DNA of 39,297 nt from a bacterium (GTDB taxonomy: Bacteria > Bacteroidota > Bacteroidia > Bacteroidales > Bacteroidaceae), in assembly GCA_004559785.1 (NCBI GenBank), contig SFXD01000008.1, positions 1 through 39,297 of the forward strand, in the 5' to 3' direction. Both the position numbers and the translations under genes were made by a program. Shown piece after piece: positions 16,302-24,767 of this stretch; position 1 is the stretch's first letter, and every line of letters starts with the position of its first letter. The notes below the pieces were generated by a model. That model was not told the origin of the DNA and searched no databases. It worked only from the letters and a program-made list of their open reading frames with translations.

Positions 16302-19185
16302 TTACCACTATCCGGGTGACGATGGCCTTCTTGCCCTCGTAGTTGTTGGCTATCACATGGTAGATGCCGGAGGCTACGCGTTTTCCCTGCCTGTTGCATC
16401 CGTTCCATGTAAACTCGCCACCCAGCGAACGACCGCTCCATACGAGTTGTCCGCCCGACGACACAATCTTCACCTCTGAGTCCATCGTCAGCCCGCGAAC
16501 CACTATGGGGCCGGTGTAGTCGCTGCGGACCGGGTTGGGGAAGCACAATACGTCGTCTTCGTTCAGTTCCGATGCCGCTTGCGTGGCGTCGCTCATGTAA
16601 CTGCACAAGCCCTTTTCCGTAGCGAACATCACCTCGCCCGTAACGGGGGAGACGGCAATGTCCTGTATCGAGTTGCTGAGCAGTGGAGAGTCTTCGGCCG
16701 TGAAATGGTGGATGGTCTCCTGCCCGTCGGCGGAGACGAGGAATGCGCCGCTTGCCTGTGTACCTATCCATTTCCTGTTGGCTCCGTCTATTGCAATGCA
16801 ACTGATTGACACGCCGCTGAGCAGATAGTCTGCCAGTCCGCTGCCATCGTTGCGGTTGATCTTGACCTGTGTGAAAAGGTAGTTGTTGTTGAATATCTGC
16901 GACAAGTCGTCTGCCACGAAGAGTCCGAGGTCGGTGCCGAACCACAGCCTTCCGTCCATGTCCTCTGCCATGCCGTAGAAATATTCGGGCGCATAGGAGG
17001 TGCCGTCCTGGTTGGTGATGGTGGAGTGCAGTATGTGCTTGTCGTCCTTCACGTTGTCCAGCGTGCCCTTGGTGTCCAGGAAGAACAGCCCCCTGTGTCC
17101 GCTATTGTTGGGCTTCCATCGGCACGATGCCACTACGATGCCGCTGCTGTGCATGACGTAGTTGTCGCAGAGGGAAGAGTTCTCGATCTCGTCGTAGTAT
17201 AGTGCCGTCCACTTGCCGTTGTTCCTCAGTATCCGGACTATGGTATCTGTCTGGGAGTTGAACATCCACAGGTTGCCGTCGCCGTCGTACTTTAGACCTG
17301 CGCACGAGACGTAGTTGAGTTTCTTGGAACTGAGTGGCAGTATGCTCTGCAGTGGCGAGTTGTTGCAATTCCACAGGTTTACGAACTTGGCGTTGCGGTA
17401 CTCGCACAGTCCGTTCCTGTGCAGCGAGGCAAAGTGGTGGGTTGGGTCGTCGGGGTCTTGCACCACGTCTGTGGTGTTCGCCAGGTTTATCTTGGGGTAT
17501 AGTGTTGGGTCGGGGTCGGTAAGTTCCTCGAAGTTGGTCCATACGCCGTCCTCGTACATCATCGTGGTGGGTTCGTTGTATATGGCATCCGTGGTGTTGA
17601 TGCCACCTGTCACGAGCAGTCTTTCACCCACCCATTTGAGGTGGTATGACAGGCTGTTCTTGGGGCTGTTGGGCTGTATCGGGGAAGTAGATGGAACGTA
17701 CTGCCCGTCTGCGAACTTGTAGCCCCTGAGTCCGTTCTTGCCGTCGGCCACCCAGTATGTGCCTGCACGATAGCCTACTCCGCTCCACGTGTTCACCTGA
17801 TTGAGGGTTTTAAGCGTTCCGTCTTGAGATATGGTGTATATTCCCAGTCCCTTGCAGCACATTACTTCGTCGTTGACGATGCCGAGGTAGAGGAAGTTGC
17901 CTCCGCTCATGACCTTTGTTTCCTTAGTCTCGACGTTCACGGAGAGGAGTTGCGAAGATGTCGTGACGTACATCATGCCGTTGAACCATACCATGTCCCT
18001 GATGTCGCTTTGTTCCGAGACAAGTTCCCAGTTTGCCGCAAGGTGCTTGTCCTTGTCCTTAGCGCATCTGTAGATGCCCGTCGTGGCAGCCAGGAATATG
18101 TGCGTGTCAGAGGTGGCCACGGACGTACAGTTGAGCGAGAGTCGGAACGAGTTGGCAAACGTCGCGCTCTTGAGGTCAGCTTCCACCATGCCGAATCCGG
18201 TGGCCAGGTATGCCGTCGGGCCATCCATGCAGATGCCGGTCACCTCTTTCCCTATGACGGACTTGTCCATGAGGGCTGGCATATTGTACACGTTGTCGTC
18301 GGCATCCAGCAGGTCGACGTTGCTGTTGGCGTACACTATCAGGAGCCTCTTGGCCTCCTTGCTGTAGCCGATGAACGAAATCTCCACGTCCGAGAGGTTG
18401 CGTATGTTGTCGTAGAGCCTCACCTCCGAGTCTTTGGTGTCGTATGCCATCAGCTTGTCCTCGGTGAGCGTGTATATAATGTCGTCTGCCATGGCAACCT
18501 TGGTGGCGGAGAAATAGCTGGGGAACACGTTCCATGTGCCTATCTGCCTGGCGTGCAATGCCGTGGGGAGCAGCATGGCGAGCAGCAGTACGGACTTCCT
18601 CAGGAAGTCTGCCATCTTGGCGATGGCCCGCCCCCTGTGGCTAATGGCGTTCTTGTCCTCCTGCCTCATTTGCGCGAAGGATAGTCCTCCTGCCTCGCTG
18701 GGTGCAAAGACGGGGTCGTAGCCGAAGCCCTCGTCTCCCGTTTTCCCGTGCAGGATCCGTCCTTCCACCACGCCCTCGAACAGATGCTCCCGTCCATTCC
18801 GTATCAGGGCTATGGCCGTACGGAACCGCGCCTTGCGTGAATCAGCATTGCCCAGCTTGTCGAGCAGGCATCGTATGTTGGCGTCCGAATCGTGGCTTTC
18901 GCCATATCCGTTCATGCTGCCGAACCGTGCGGTGTATACTCCTGGCGCGCCGTCCAGTGCCTCCACCTCAAGGCCTGTGTCGTCTGCAAAGCAGTCCAGT
19001 CCGCACCTGTCGTGTACGTACCGTGCCTTCTGCAAGGCATTGCCTTCCAGTGTGGCAGATGTCTCGGCCAGGTCCTCGTTGAAACCGATGTCCGCAAGTC
19101 CAAGGACGGAATATTCCTCACCCAAGATGTGCCTAACCTCGTCCAGCTTGTGGGCGTTGTTGGTAGCCATGATAATTCTGGTCAT
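16294..19185 (-). CDS. rdgB-porZ: Fusion of RdgB dITP/XTP pyrophosphatase and PorZ-type T9SS protein
   Basis: One 963-residue reading frame holds two normally separate proteins. Residues 1-195 are a complete RdgB/HAM1 house-cleaning pyrophosphatase (TNNAHKLDEV, CFADDTGLEVEALDGAPGVY, GFGYDPVF, ISHRG). Residues 191-963 are a secreted protein of about 773 residues, close to the size of PorZ of Porphyromonas gingivalis as I recall it. It has a signal peptide (MADFLRKSVLLLAMLLPTAL, then HA), two-component-regulator-type beta-propeller repeats and a type A T9SS C-terminal domain (FPNPVRSDYTG to VVIK). PorZ acts at the cell surface in the T9SS attachment complex. An internal ATG at 18615 could start PorZ alone; a purine-rich AGGGGGCGGG lies just upstream. 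The gene overlaps the preceding yitT stop (ATGA at 19182-19185). See findings for the fusion. Confidence 0.85.
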   Translation of the reverse strand: MTRIIMATNNAHKLDEVRHILGEEYSVLGLADIGFNEDLAETSATLEGNALQKARYVHDRCGLDCFADDTGLEVEALDGAPGVYTARFGSMNGYGESHDSDANIRCLLDKLGNADSRKARFRTAIALIRNGREHLFEGVVEGRILHGKTGDEGFGYDPVFAPSEAGGLSFAQMRQEDKNAISHRGRAIAKMADFLRKSVLLLAMLLPTALHARQIGTWNVFPSYFSATKVAMADDIIYTLTEDKLMAYDTKDSEVRLYDNIRNLSDVEISFIGYSKEAKRLLIVYANSNVDLLDADDNVYNMPALMDKSVIGKEVTGICMDGPTAYLATGFGMVEADLKSATFANSFRLSLNCTSVATSDTHIFLAATTGIYRCAKDKDKHLAANWELVSEQSDIRDMVWFNGMMYVTTSSQLLSVNVETKETKVMSGGNFLYLGIVNDEVMCCKGLGIYTISQDGTLKTLNQVNTWSGVGYRAGTYWVADGKNGLRGYKFADGQYVPSTSPIQPNSPKNSLSYHLKWVGERLLVTGGINTTDAIYNEPTTMMYEDGVWTNFEELTDPDPTLYPKINLANTTDVVQDPDDPTHHFASLHRNGLCEYRNAKFVNLWNCNNSPLQSILPLSSKKLNYVSCAGLKYDGDGNLWMFNSQTDTIVRILRNNGKWTALYYDEIENSSLCDNYVMHSSGIVVASCRWKPNNSGHRGLFFLDTKGTLDNVKDDKHILHSTITNQDGTSYAPEYFYGMAEDMDGRLWFGTDLGLFVADDLSQIFNNNYLFTQVKINRNDGSGLADYLLSGVSISCIAIDGANRKWIGTQASGAFLVSADGQETIHHFTAEDSPLLSNSIQDIAVSPVTGEVMFATEKGLCSYMSDATQAASELNEDDVLCFPNPVRSDYTGPIVVRGLTMDSEVKIVSSGGQLVWSGRSLGGEFTWNGCNRQGKRVASGIYHVIANNYEGKKAIVTRIVVIK

Positions 19186-20087
19186 TTCTTTATTTTGTCA
19201 AATCCTTCGCCGAATACGCCTTCCACGTTGCTCATGGACACGAAGGCGTTGTTGTCTATTATTCTTATGAGCGAGAAGATGTCCCTGCTCTCGTTCTTCT
19301 TGGCAAGTATCAGCAGCACGGGCCGCTGTTCCTTGCTGTAGAATCCCTCGCCGTACAGCACGGTCACTCCGCGGTCGAGTTCCTTGTTTACCTGCATGGC
19401 TATCTCCTGGTACTTCTCGCTCACGATGATGAACTGCACGCTCTGCCTGGCTCCGTTGATGACATAGTCGAGGAAATTCATCGCTATGAGCATCGTCAGG
19501 TAGCCCACCACCATGGTCTCGATGTTGCGGGAGATGAAGTAGCTGCAGCCTATGATGGCAAGGTCGAAGGACAGCATGAGCCTGCCCAGCGATATGTTCC
19601 AGTACTTGTTGATGCTGCTTGCCAGTATGTCCGTACCGCCCGTGCTGCCGCCGCTGAGGAACACCATTGCAAGCCCAAGTCCCTCGATGAGTCCGCCTAT
19701 GACGCAAGCCATGAACTTCTGGTCGCCGATGATGCGGGTCAGCTGTTCCTCGCCCGAGGGTCCTATGGTGGTGATGCTGTCCTGCATCACTCCTATCAGG
19801 AAGGAGATGATGAGTGTGGCGAGGATAGTGCGCAGGCAGTATTTCCACCCCATCACCTTGGCACCTATCATCAGCAGGAATATATTTATAATAAGGTAGG
19901 AATAGCTGGGGTGTACGCCGGTTGAATAGTATATCAGCGTGGAGATTCCGTTCACTCCCCCGCTAATCAGCTGGTATGGGAGTAGGAAGTACACGTATCC
20001 TACGACATAGATGATGATGCCGACAAACATGAGCATGTAGTCCTTGCTCATCTGCCATATCCTTGTGTTGGTTATCTTGTCTATCAT
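19182..20087 (-). CDS. YitT family membrane protein, second copy
   Basis: A 301-residue protein with five or six N-terminal membrane spans (YitT/DUF161 domain, about 15-210) and a soluble C-terminal DUF2179 domain (about 225-300, VTVLYGEGFYSKEQRPVLLI). The glycine-rich segment VFLSGGSTGGTDILA is the family hallmark. Function in the family is not established; a transport role is often assumed. The ATG at 20087 overlaps the stop of the first copy (ATGA, 20084-20087). The frame is open further upstream, but that sequence is another frame of the first copy. The C-terminal end closely resembles that of its neighbour (VEGVFGEGFDKIK here, AEGVYGNGFKAIK there), pointing to tandem duplication followed by divergence. 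Confidence 0.88.
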   Translation of the reverse strand: MIDKITNTRIWQMSKDYMLMFVGIIIYVVGYVYFLLPYQLISGGVNGISTLIYYSTGVHPSYSYLIINIFLLMIGAKVMGWKYCLRTILATLIISFLIGVMQDSITTIGPSGEEQLTRIIGDQKFMACVIGGLIEGLGLAMVFLSGGSTGGTDILASSINKYWNISLGRLMLSFDLAIIGCSYFISRNIETMVVGYLTMLIAMNFLDYVINGARQSVQFIIVSEKYQEIAMQVNKELDRGVTVLYGEGFYSKEQRPVLLILAKKNESRDIFSLIRIIDNNAFVSMSNVEGVFGEGFDKIKK

Positions 20088-20977
20088 GCCTTGATTGCCT
20101 TGAATCCGTTTCCGTATACGCCCTCGGCCCTCGACTGCGAGACGAAGGCATCGGGATCCGTTTCCTTTATCATCCTGAGAATCGTTACCGACTCCCGCTT
20201 GTGTACAATGGTTATCAGCACCTTGATGCTCTGGCGGCTGTAGTAGCCCTCTCCGTTCATGGACGTCACGCTGTGGCAGGTCTCGGTGATGATGCGCTGG
20301 CTGATTTCGTCGGGCTTGTTGGTGAAGATGATGAACTGCACGTCCTGCCTGGCACTGTTGACGAGCATGTCCAGCACGTATGTGTATATGGCAAGCGTGA
20401 CGTAGCCGAACACCACCATCCGCCAGTCGTGGAAGATGGGCCAGCAGGATGCTATCACGAGGAAGTCGAGGTAGAGCAGCACCCTGCCGAGCGAGACGTT
20501 CCTGTACTTGTTGATAATGGCGGCTATCACGTCCCATCCTCCCGTACTGCCCCCGCTGAGGAAGACGATGCCTATGCCCAGGCCGTTGAGGACGGCCCCA
20601 AGCACGCATGCCATGGAATCCTGCCCCTCGCCGAGCAGCTGCATCAGCGTGCCGTCGTCCACCGTCATCATATCCTGTCCCAGTTGCAGATAGGCGGACA
20701 ATGCCAGTACGGCGTACGCCGTCTTTATGGTAAACTTCCATCCCAGCTGCCACAGGGCGAACACCAGCAATATGCCGTTTGCTATCAGGATGGCATAGCT
20801 CATGGGGAATCCCGTGACATAGTAGACTATGGCGAACATACCTGCCATGCCTCCCGTAGTGATGTGGTAAGGGAGCAGGAATGCCGCCCAGCCGAGCGAG
20901 TAGACGGCCATTCCGAGATTGATGGCAAGGAAGTCCACTACGAACTCCCATATTCTGTGATAGCTGATAGTGGGCAT
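20084..20977 (-). CDS. YitT family membrane protein, first copy
   Basis: A 297-residue paralogue of the next gene, with the same plan: membrane domain (VVDFLAINLGMAVYSLGWAA onward), the hallmark FLSGGSTGGWDVIA and a C-terminal DUF2179 domain. It starts 4 nt after the leuS stop, so it is cotranscribed with leuS. Two adjacent paralogues suggest a heteromeric membrane complex, which I infer only from the gene order. The link to leucyl-tRNA synthetase and RdgB may be no more than operon packing. Confidence 0.88.
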   Translation of the reverse strand: MPTISYHRIWEFVVDFLAINLGMAVYSLGWAAFLLPYHITTGGMAGMFAIVYYVTGFPMSYAILIANGILLVFALWQLGWKFTIKTAYAVLALSAYLQLGQDMMTVDDGTLMQLLGEGQDSMACVLGAVLNGLGIGIVFLSGGSTGGWDVIAAIINKYRNVSLGRVLLYLDFLVIASCWPIFHDWRMVVFGYVTLAIYTYVLDMLVNSARQDVQFIIFTNKPDEISQRIITETCHSVTSMNGEGYYSRQSIKVLITIVHKRESVTILRMIKETDPDAFVSQSRAEGVYGNGFKAIKA

Positions 20978-20981
20978 TATA

Positions 20982-23897
20982 TCAGGATTTTGGCTTGATG
21001 ACGATGTTGACTATCCTGCCCGGAATGGCTATCGTCTTTACCACCTGCATCCCCTCCAGATACTTCTGAGCCTCGGGTGCGGAAGTGGCGGCGGACACCA
21101 TGGCATCGGGCGTAGCGTCGGCGGGGAAGTCCATGGCAAAGCGTACCTTGCCGTTGAATTGCACTCCCAGTCGTACGCTGGTCTCCACCAGGTATTTCTC
21201 GTCGAAGCCGGGCCATTGTGCGTCGCACACGCTGGTATCGTGCCCCATGGCTTCCCAGAGTTCCTCGGCAATGTGGGGGCAGAATGGAGCGATGAGCACG
21301 GCAAGGGGCTCCAGCACCTGCCTGCTGGTACATTTCTGCTGTACGAGTTCGCTGGTGGCAACCATGAATGCGGGTATCGAGGTGTTGTACGAGAACTCCT
21401 CTATGTCGGCACTCACCTTCTTGATGAGCTTGTGCAGGCTCTTCATGTTCTCGGCGGTTGGCTCGGTATCGCTCACCTGCAATGCGCCATCCTTGTTCCA
21501 GTATAGAGTCCAGAACTTCTTCAGGAAGCGGAAGCATCCGTCTATGCCAGCCACGTCCCAGGGCTTGCTCTGCTCGATGGGTCCGAGGAACATCTCGTAC
21601 AGGCGCAGTGTGTCGGCACCGTAGTTGTCGCAGATGTCGTCGGGGTTCACCACGTTGTACTTGGACTTGGACATCTTCTCTATGGCTTGCGACACGACGT
21701 AGTGCCCGTCGGCGTTAAGCACCATCTCGGCATCCCTGAATTCGGGCATCCATGCGCGGAACCTGTCCACGTCCAGCAGGTTGCCGTTCCTCACGGTGCT
21801 GATGTCCGTATATATGGGGTCGGCCTCCATGCCCTGGTAGAAATAGCGGTTTTTCTTGGCAGCGTCGTCATACCGCACGTCGAGCAGGTCGTGGCTCACG
21901 TACTGCTGCGTACCCTTCAGGCGGAACACGAAGCTCGACCATCCCTGTATCATGCCCTGGTTGATGAGTTTCTGGAAGGGTTCCTCCTTCTTGCTGATCC
22001 CGAGGTCGAAGAGGAACTTGTTCCAGAAGCGGGAGTAGATGAGGTGTCCCGTGGCGTGCTCGCTGCCGCCTACGTAGAGGTCTACGTTCTGCCAGTATGC
22101 TGCCGCCTTCTCGCTGACGAGAGCCTTGTCGTTGCCCGGGTCCATGTATCGCAGGTAGTAGGCGCTGGAGCCGGCAAAGCCCGGCATGGTGTACAGCTCG
22201 ATAGGGAACACGGTCTTCTCGTCAATCAGGGCCTTGTCCACGATCTGCCTGCCCACCTCGTCCCATGCCCAGATGCGTGCGTTGCCCAGCGGTGGCTCGC
22301 CGGTCTCGGTGGGCAGGAACCTGTCCACCTTGGGCAGCCTCACGGGGAGGCAGTCCTCGGGTATCATGGTTGGGATGCCGTTCCTGTAGTATACGGGGAA
22401 TGGCTCGCCCCAGTACCTCTGTCGGCTGAAGATGGCGTCGCGCAGGCGGTAGTTCACCTTCACCCGTCCCAGATGGTGCTGGCTGACGAACCGCTTTGTC
22501 TCGGCTATTGCCTCCTTGATGCTCAGTCCGTTAAGGCACAGGCTCTCGCCATCGTATGCCACGCTCTTGTCTTCGCTCACGGGGGAGTTGGTCACCGTGC
22601 CCTCCTTGGCATCGTAGCTCTCGCTGCTCACGTCCGCTCCCTCCACCAGGGGGATGATGGGCAGGTTGAAGTGTCTGGCGAAGGCATAGTCGCGGCTGTC
22701 GTGTGCCGGGACCGCCATTATGGCACCCGTGCCATAGCCTGCCAGCACGTATTCCGCAACGTATATGGGGCACTTGTCTCCCGTTATGGGGTTGATGCCG
22801 TATGCGCCCGAGAAGACTCCCGTCACGGTGTGGTCTATCATGCGCTCGCGCTCGGTGCGGCTCTTTACGTATTTGACGTACTCGTCCACGGCCTCCCTCT
22901 GTCCGGGAGTGGTCACCATGTCCACGAGTTCGCTCTCCGGTGCCAGCACGAAGAAGGTGACGCCGAACATGGTGTCGGCACGTGTGGTGAAGATGGTGAA
23001 TCTGACATCGCTGTCTGCCACGCTTATCTGCACCTCCGTACCCTCGCTGCGTCCTATCCAGTTCCTTTGCGTCTCCTTGATGGAATCGCTCCAGTCGATG
23101 GTCTCCAGTCCGTCCAGCAGTCGTTGGCTGTATGCACTGACTCGCAGGCACCACTGCCGCATCCTCTTCTGTTCCACGGGATAGCCGCCACGCTCGCTCA
23201 CTCCGTTCACCACCTCGTCGTTGGCGAGTACGGTGCCCAGCTTGGGGCACCAGTTCACCATGGTCTCGCCCATGAACGCCAGCCGGTAGTTCATCAGCAC
23301 GTCGCTCTTCTTGCGTTCGTCCCATGCGTTCCATTCCTCGGCGGTGAAGTGCATCTCCTCCGTGCAAGCCACGTCCCAGTCTCCGGTACCCTCGGTCTCG
23401 AAGTGCCTTGTCAGTACGTCAATGGGCATGGCCTTCTGTGCCTTGTTGCAGAAGAAGCTGTTGAACATCTTCTGGAACGCCCACTGAGTCCAGTGGTAGT
23501 AGTCCGGGGTGCAAGTGCGCACCTCCCTGTCCCAGTCGAACGAGAATCCGATCCTGTCCAGTTGCTCGCGGTAATGGTCAATGTTCTGGAACGTGCTAAT
23601 CTCAGGGTGTTGTCCTGTCTTTATGGCGTGCTGTTCGGCTGGCAGTCCGTAGGCATCGTATCCCATAGGGTTCAGCACGTTGTAGCCTTTCAGTCTCTTG
23701 TATCGTGCATAGATGTCGCTTGCGATGTAGCCTAAGGGGTGTCCTACGTGCAATCCTGCTCCGCTTGGATAGGGGAACATGTTCAGGACGTAGAACTTCT
23801 TGCGTCCCTCGTCCTCGGTCACCTTGTAAGTCTTGTTCTTGACCCACATGTCCTGCCATTTCCTTTCTATCTCTCTGAAATTATACTCTTTTGCCAT
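20982..23897 (-). CDS. leuS: Leucyl-tRNA synthetase
   Basis: A 971-residue class I aminoacyl-tRNA synthetase that charges tRNA-Leu. The HIGH motif is HVGHPLGY (residues 50-57) and the KMSKS motif is KMSKSKYN starting at Lys741. The large CP1 editing domain between them includes the conserved AVPAHDSRDYAFA region. The C-terminal anticodon-binding and tRNA-contact domains are complete. The ATG at 23897 (MAKEYNFREIERKWQ) is standard for the family and lies about 25 nt after the predicted transcription start. It heads an operon with two yitT genes and rdgB-porZ. Confidence 0.97.
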   Translation of the reverse strand: MAKEYNFREIERKWQDMWVKNKTYKVTEDEGRKKFYVLNMFPYPSGAGLHVGHPLGYIASDIYARYKRLKGYNVLNPMGYDAYGLPAEQHAIKTGQHPEISTFQNIDHYREQLDRIGFSFDWDREVRTCTPDYYHWTQWAFQKMFNSFFCNKAQKAMPIDVLTRHFETEGTGDWDVACTEEMHFTAEEWNAWDERKKSDVLMNYRLAFMGETMVNWCPKLGTVLANDEVVNGVSERGGYPVEQKRMRQWCLRVSAYSQRLLDGLETIDWSDSIKETQRNWIGRSEGTEVQISVADSDVRFTIFTTRADTMFGVTFFVLAPESELVDMVTTPGQREAVDEYVKYVKSRTERERMIDHTVTGVFSGAYGINPITGDKCPIYVAEYVLAGYGTGAIMAVPAHDSRDYAFARHFNLPIIPLVEGADVSSESYDAKEGTVTNSPVSEDKSVAYDGESLCLNGLSIKEAIAETKRFVSQHHLGRVKVNYRLRDAIFSRQRYWGEPFPVYYRNGIPTMIPEDCLPVRLPKVDRFLPTETGEPPLGNARIWAWDEVGRQIVDKALIDEKTVFPIELYTMPGFAGSSAYYLRYMDPGNDKALVSEKAAAYWQNVDLYVGGSEHATGHLIYSRFWNKFLFDLGISKKEEPFQKLINQGMIQGWSSFVFRLKGTQQYVSHDLLDVRYDDAAKKNRYFYQGMEADPIYTDISTVRNGNLLDVDRFRAWMPEFRDAEMVLNADGHYVVSQAIEKMSKSKYNVVNPDDICDNYGADTLRLYEMFLGPIEQSKPWDVAGIDGCFRFLKKFWTLYWNKDGALQVSDTEPTAENMKSLHKLIKKVSADIEEFSYNTSIPAFMVATSELVQQKCTSRQVLEPLAVLIAPFCPHIAEELWEAMGHDTSVCDAQWPGFDEKYLVETSVRLGVQFNGKVRFAMDFPADATPDAMVSAATSAPEAQKYLEGMQVVKTIAIPGRIVNIVIKPKS

Positions 23898-23928
23898 TTC
23901 TTTATTATAATTAATCCTTTTTCGGGTT

Positions 23929-23960
23929 CAAAGGTACGAATAAGCGAGCGAAATACCAAA
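23929..23960 (-). promoter_or_regulatory. Promoter of leuS, conserved-spacer type
   Basis: On the minus strand TTTG (23960-23957), a 20-nt spacer with TTTCGCTCGCTTA, and TACCTTTG (23936-23929). The spacer differs at one position from that of the greA promoter at 34867-34898. Confidence 0.88.
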
Positions 23961-24060
23961 TGACGACAAGCCGAATGCAATGAAAAAAGCAATTTTTGCA
24001 TTGCTGAGGTGCAAACCGACGAACGAGCGAGCGGAGAGCGGAGCTTGCTCCAGCTATCCC

Positions 24061-24110
24061 GAGCGAGGAGGAGGAAGGCTGACAAAGCCAACCGAACGAG
24101 GAGGAGGAAG
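24061..24110. repeat. Imperfect direct repeat upstream of leuS
   Basis: GAGCGAGGAGGAGGAAG at 24061-24077 recurs as GAACGAGGAGGAGGAAG at 24094-24110, with 16 of 17 bases identical and a 33-base period. Just to the left, at 24040-24051, GGAGC TT GCTCC can form a short hairpin. Confidence 0.7.
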
Positions 24111-24229
24111 CCGTAAGGCACACCCGCTTGGAGGGAGTGATTGCCTCTATTGAATATTCTTGACAGTCCCTTAGGTTTTCTCGTCGAGCGGCAAGCAATG
24201 CTTCATGCACTTCCTATGCGATCCGCAGG

Positions 24230-24294
24230 TTTTTCCTCCCGAGGGAAATATTTTTTCCTCCCGAGAGAAATATTTTTTCCTCCCGAGGGAATGA
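24230..24294. repeat. Three-unit 21-22 bp tandem repeat
   Basis: The units lie at 24230-24250, 24251-24272 and 24273-24294. Each has a run of 5 or 6 T residues, then CCTCCCGAG(G/A)GAA and an ATA or TGA end. Each can form a 5-pair stem (TTCCT with GGGAA) around CCCGA. Unit three ends in TGA rather than ATA. The number of units may vary between strains. Confidence 0.85.
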
Positions 24295-24689
24295 TTTTTC
24301 TCACGTGTGGTATGCTGTCAACTGGTCTGCCTGCAAATCTGCTTGCATATCCGAAAAATTCATACAAAACAAAATGTATATCCTCGGCAGGCATATCGGA
24401 AACTTGGCACGGAGGCGTCACCCGTGCGCCAGCAGCAGGCTATGCCTTCCTCGCTCACGGCCGGGATATTCAAGGTGGGTTTTGCTCCTGCCCTCGCTCA
24501 GCCCTATTCTTTACCGTCGTCAGAGGTTGTCCGGCTACGACCCCCAGATGGAGGAAAACATGACGTCGGCAGCCTGTTTTTGACGTGAGCATGATGCTGG
24601 CACTGTCGCCAATGATGAAAATGGACTATAAAAACGTGCAATTAGAATAAAAAAGATTTGCAATAGTGGAATTATAATGATAAAATGAC

Positions 24690-24697
24690 TATATTTG
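24690..24697 (+). promoter_or_regulatory. -7 box of the tryptophanase-like gene
   Basis: TATATTTG matches TAnnTTTG. The nearest upstream TTTG (24657-24660) is 29 nt away, longer than the usual 19-21, so a -33 box is not clear. The predicted leader is about 65 nt and encodes no Trp-Pro leader peptide of the TnaC kind. Confidence 0.45.
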
Positions 24698-24767
24698 TGC
24701 TACTTTAGTGACAAAAAACAAAGAACCACAACCTAAAAATTATAATAATCATAAAACTACAGAAACC

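Larger units (their letters stand above)
23898..24767. other. 870-nt intergenic region between leuS and the tryptophanase-like gene
   Basis: No convincing gene. It contains the leuS promoter, an imperfect direct repeat at 24061-24110, a three-unit tandem repeat at 24230-24294 and a -7 box at 24690-24697. Short open frames exist on both strands but run through the repeats and look like no family I know. It is the longest non-coding stretch in the window and a candidate for an unannotated RNA or a recombination scar. Confidence 0.6.

Noticed and set aside
18600..18620. One-base deletion as the cause of the rdgB-porZ fusion
   Set aside because: Removing one C would create a stop (TTC TGA) for RdgB, but no start codon would then lie in the PorZ frame, so this repair does not give two good genes.
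20088..20951. N-terminal extension of the second YitT gene
   Set aside because: The added sequence is basic, low-complexity and out of frame with the first YitT copy; the ATGA overlap at 20084-20087 gives the normal start.
21687..23735. 682-codon open frame antisense to leuS
   Set aside because: It lies fully inside leuS on the other strand, its protein has no recognisable motif, and long antisense frames are common in GC-rich genes.
24141..24583. Short plus-strand open frames in the leuS/lyase intergenic region
   Set aside because: They run through the tandem repeat, have no start signal or family resemblance, and overlap each other in different frames.
24300..24767. TnaC-like leader peptide before the tryptophanase-family gene
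   Set aside because: No short frame with the Trp and Pro arrangement of TnaC lies between the -7 box and the ATG.
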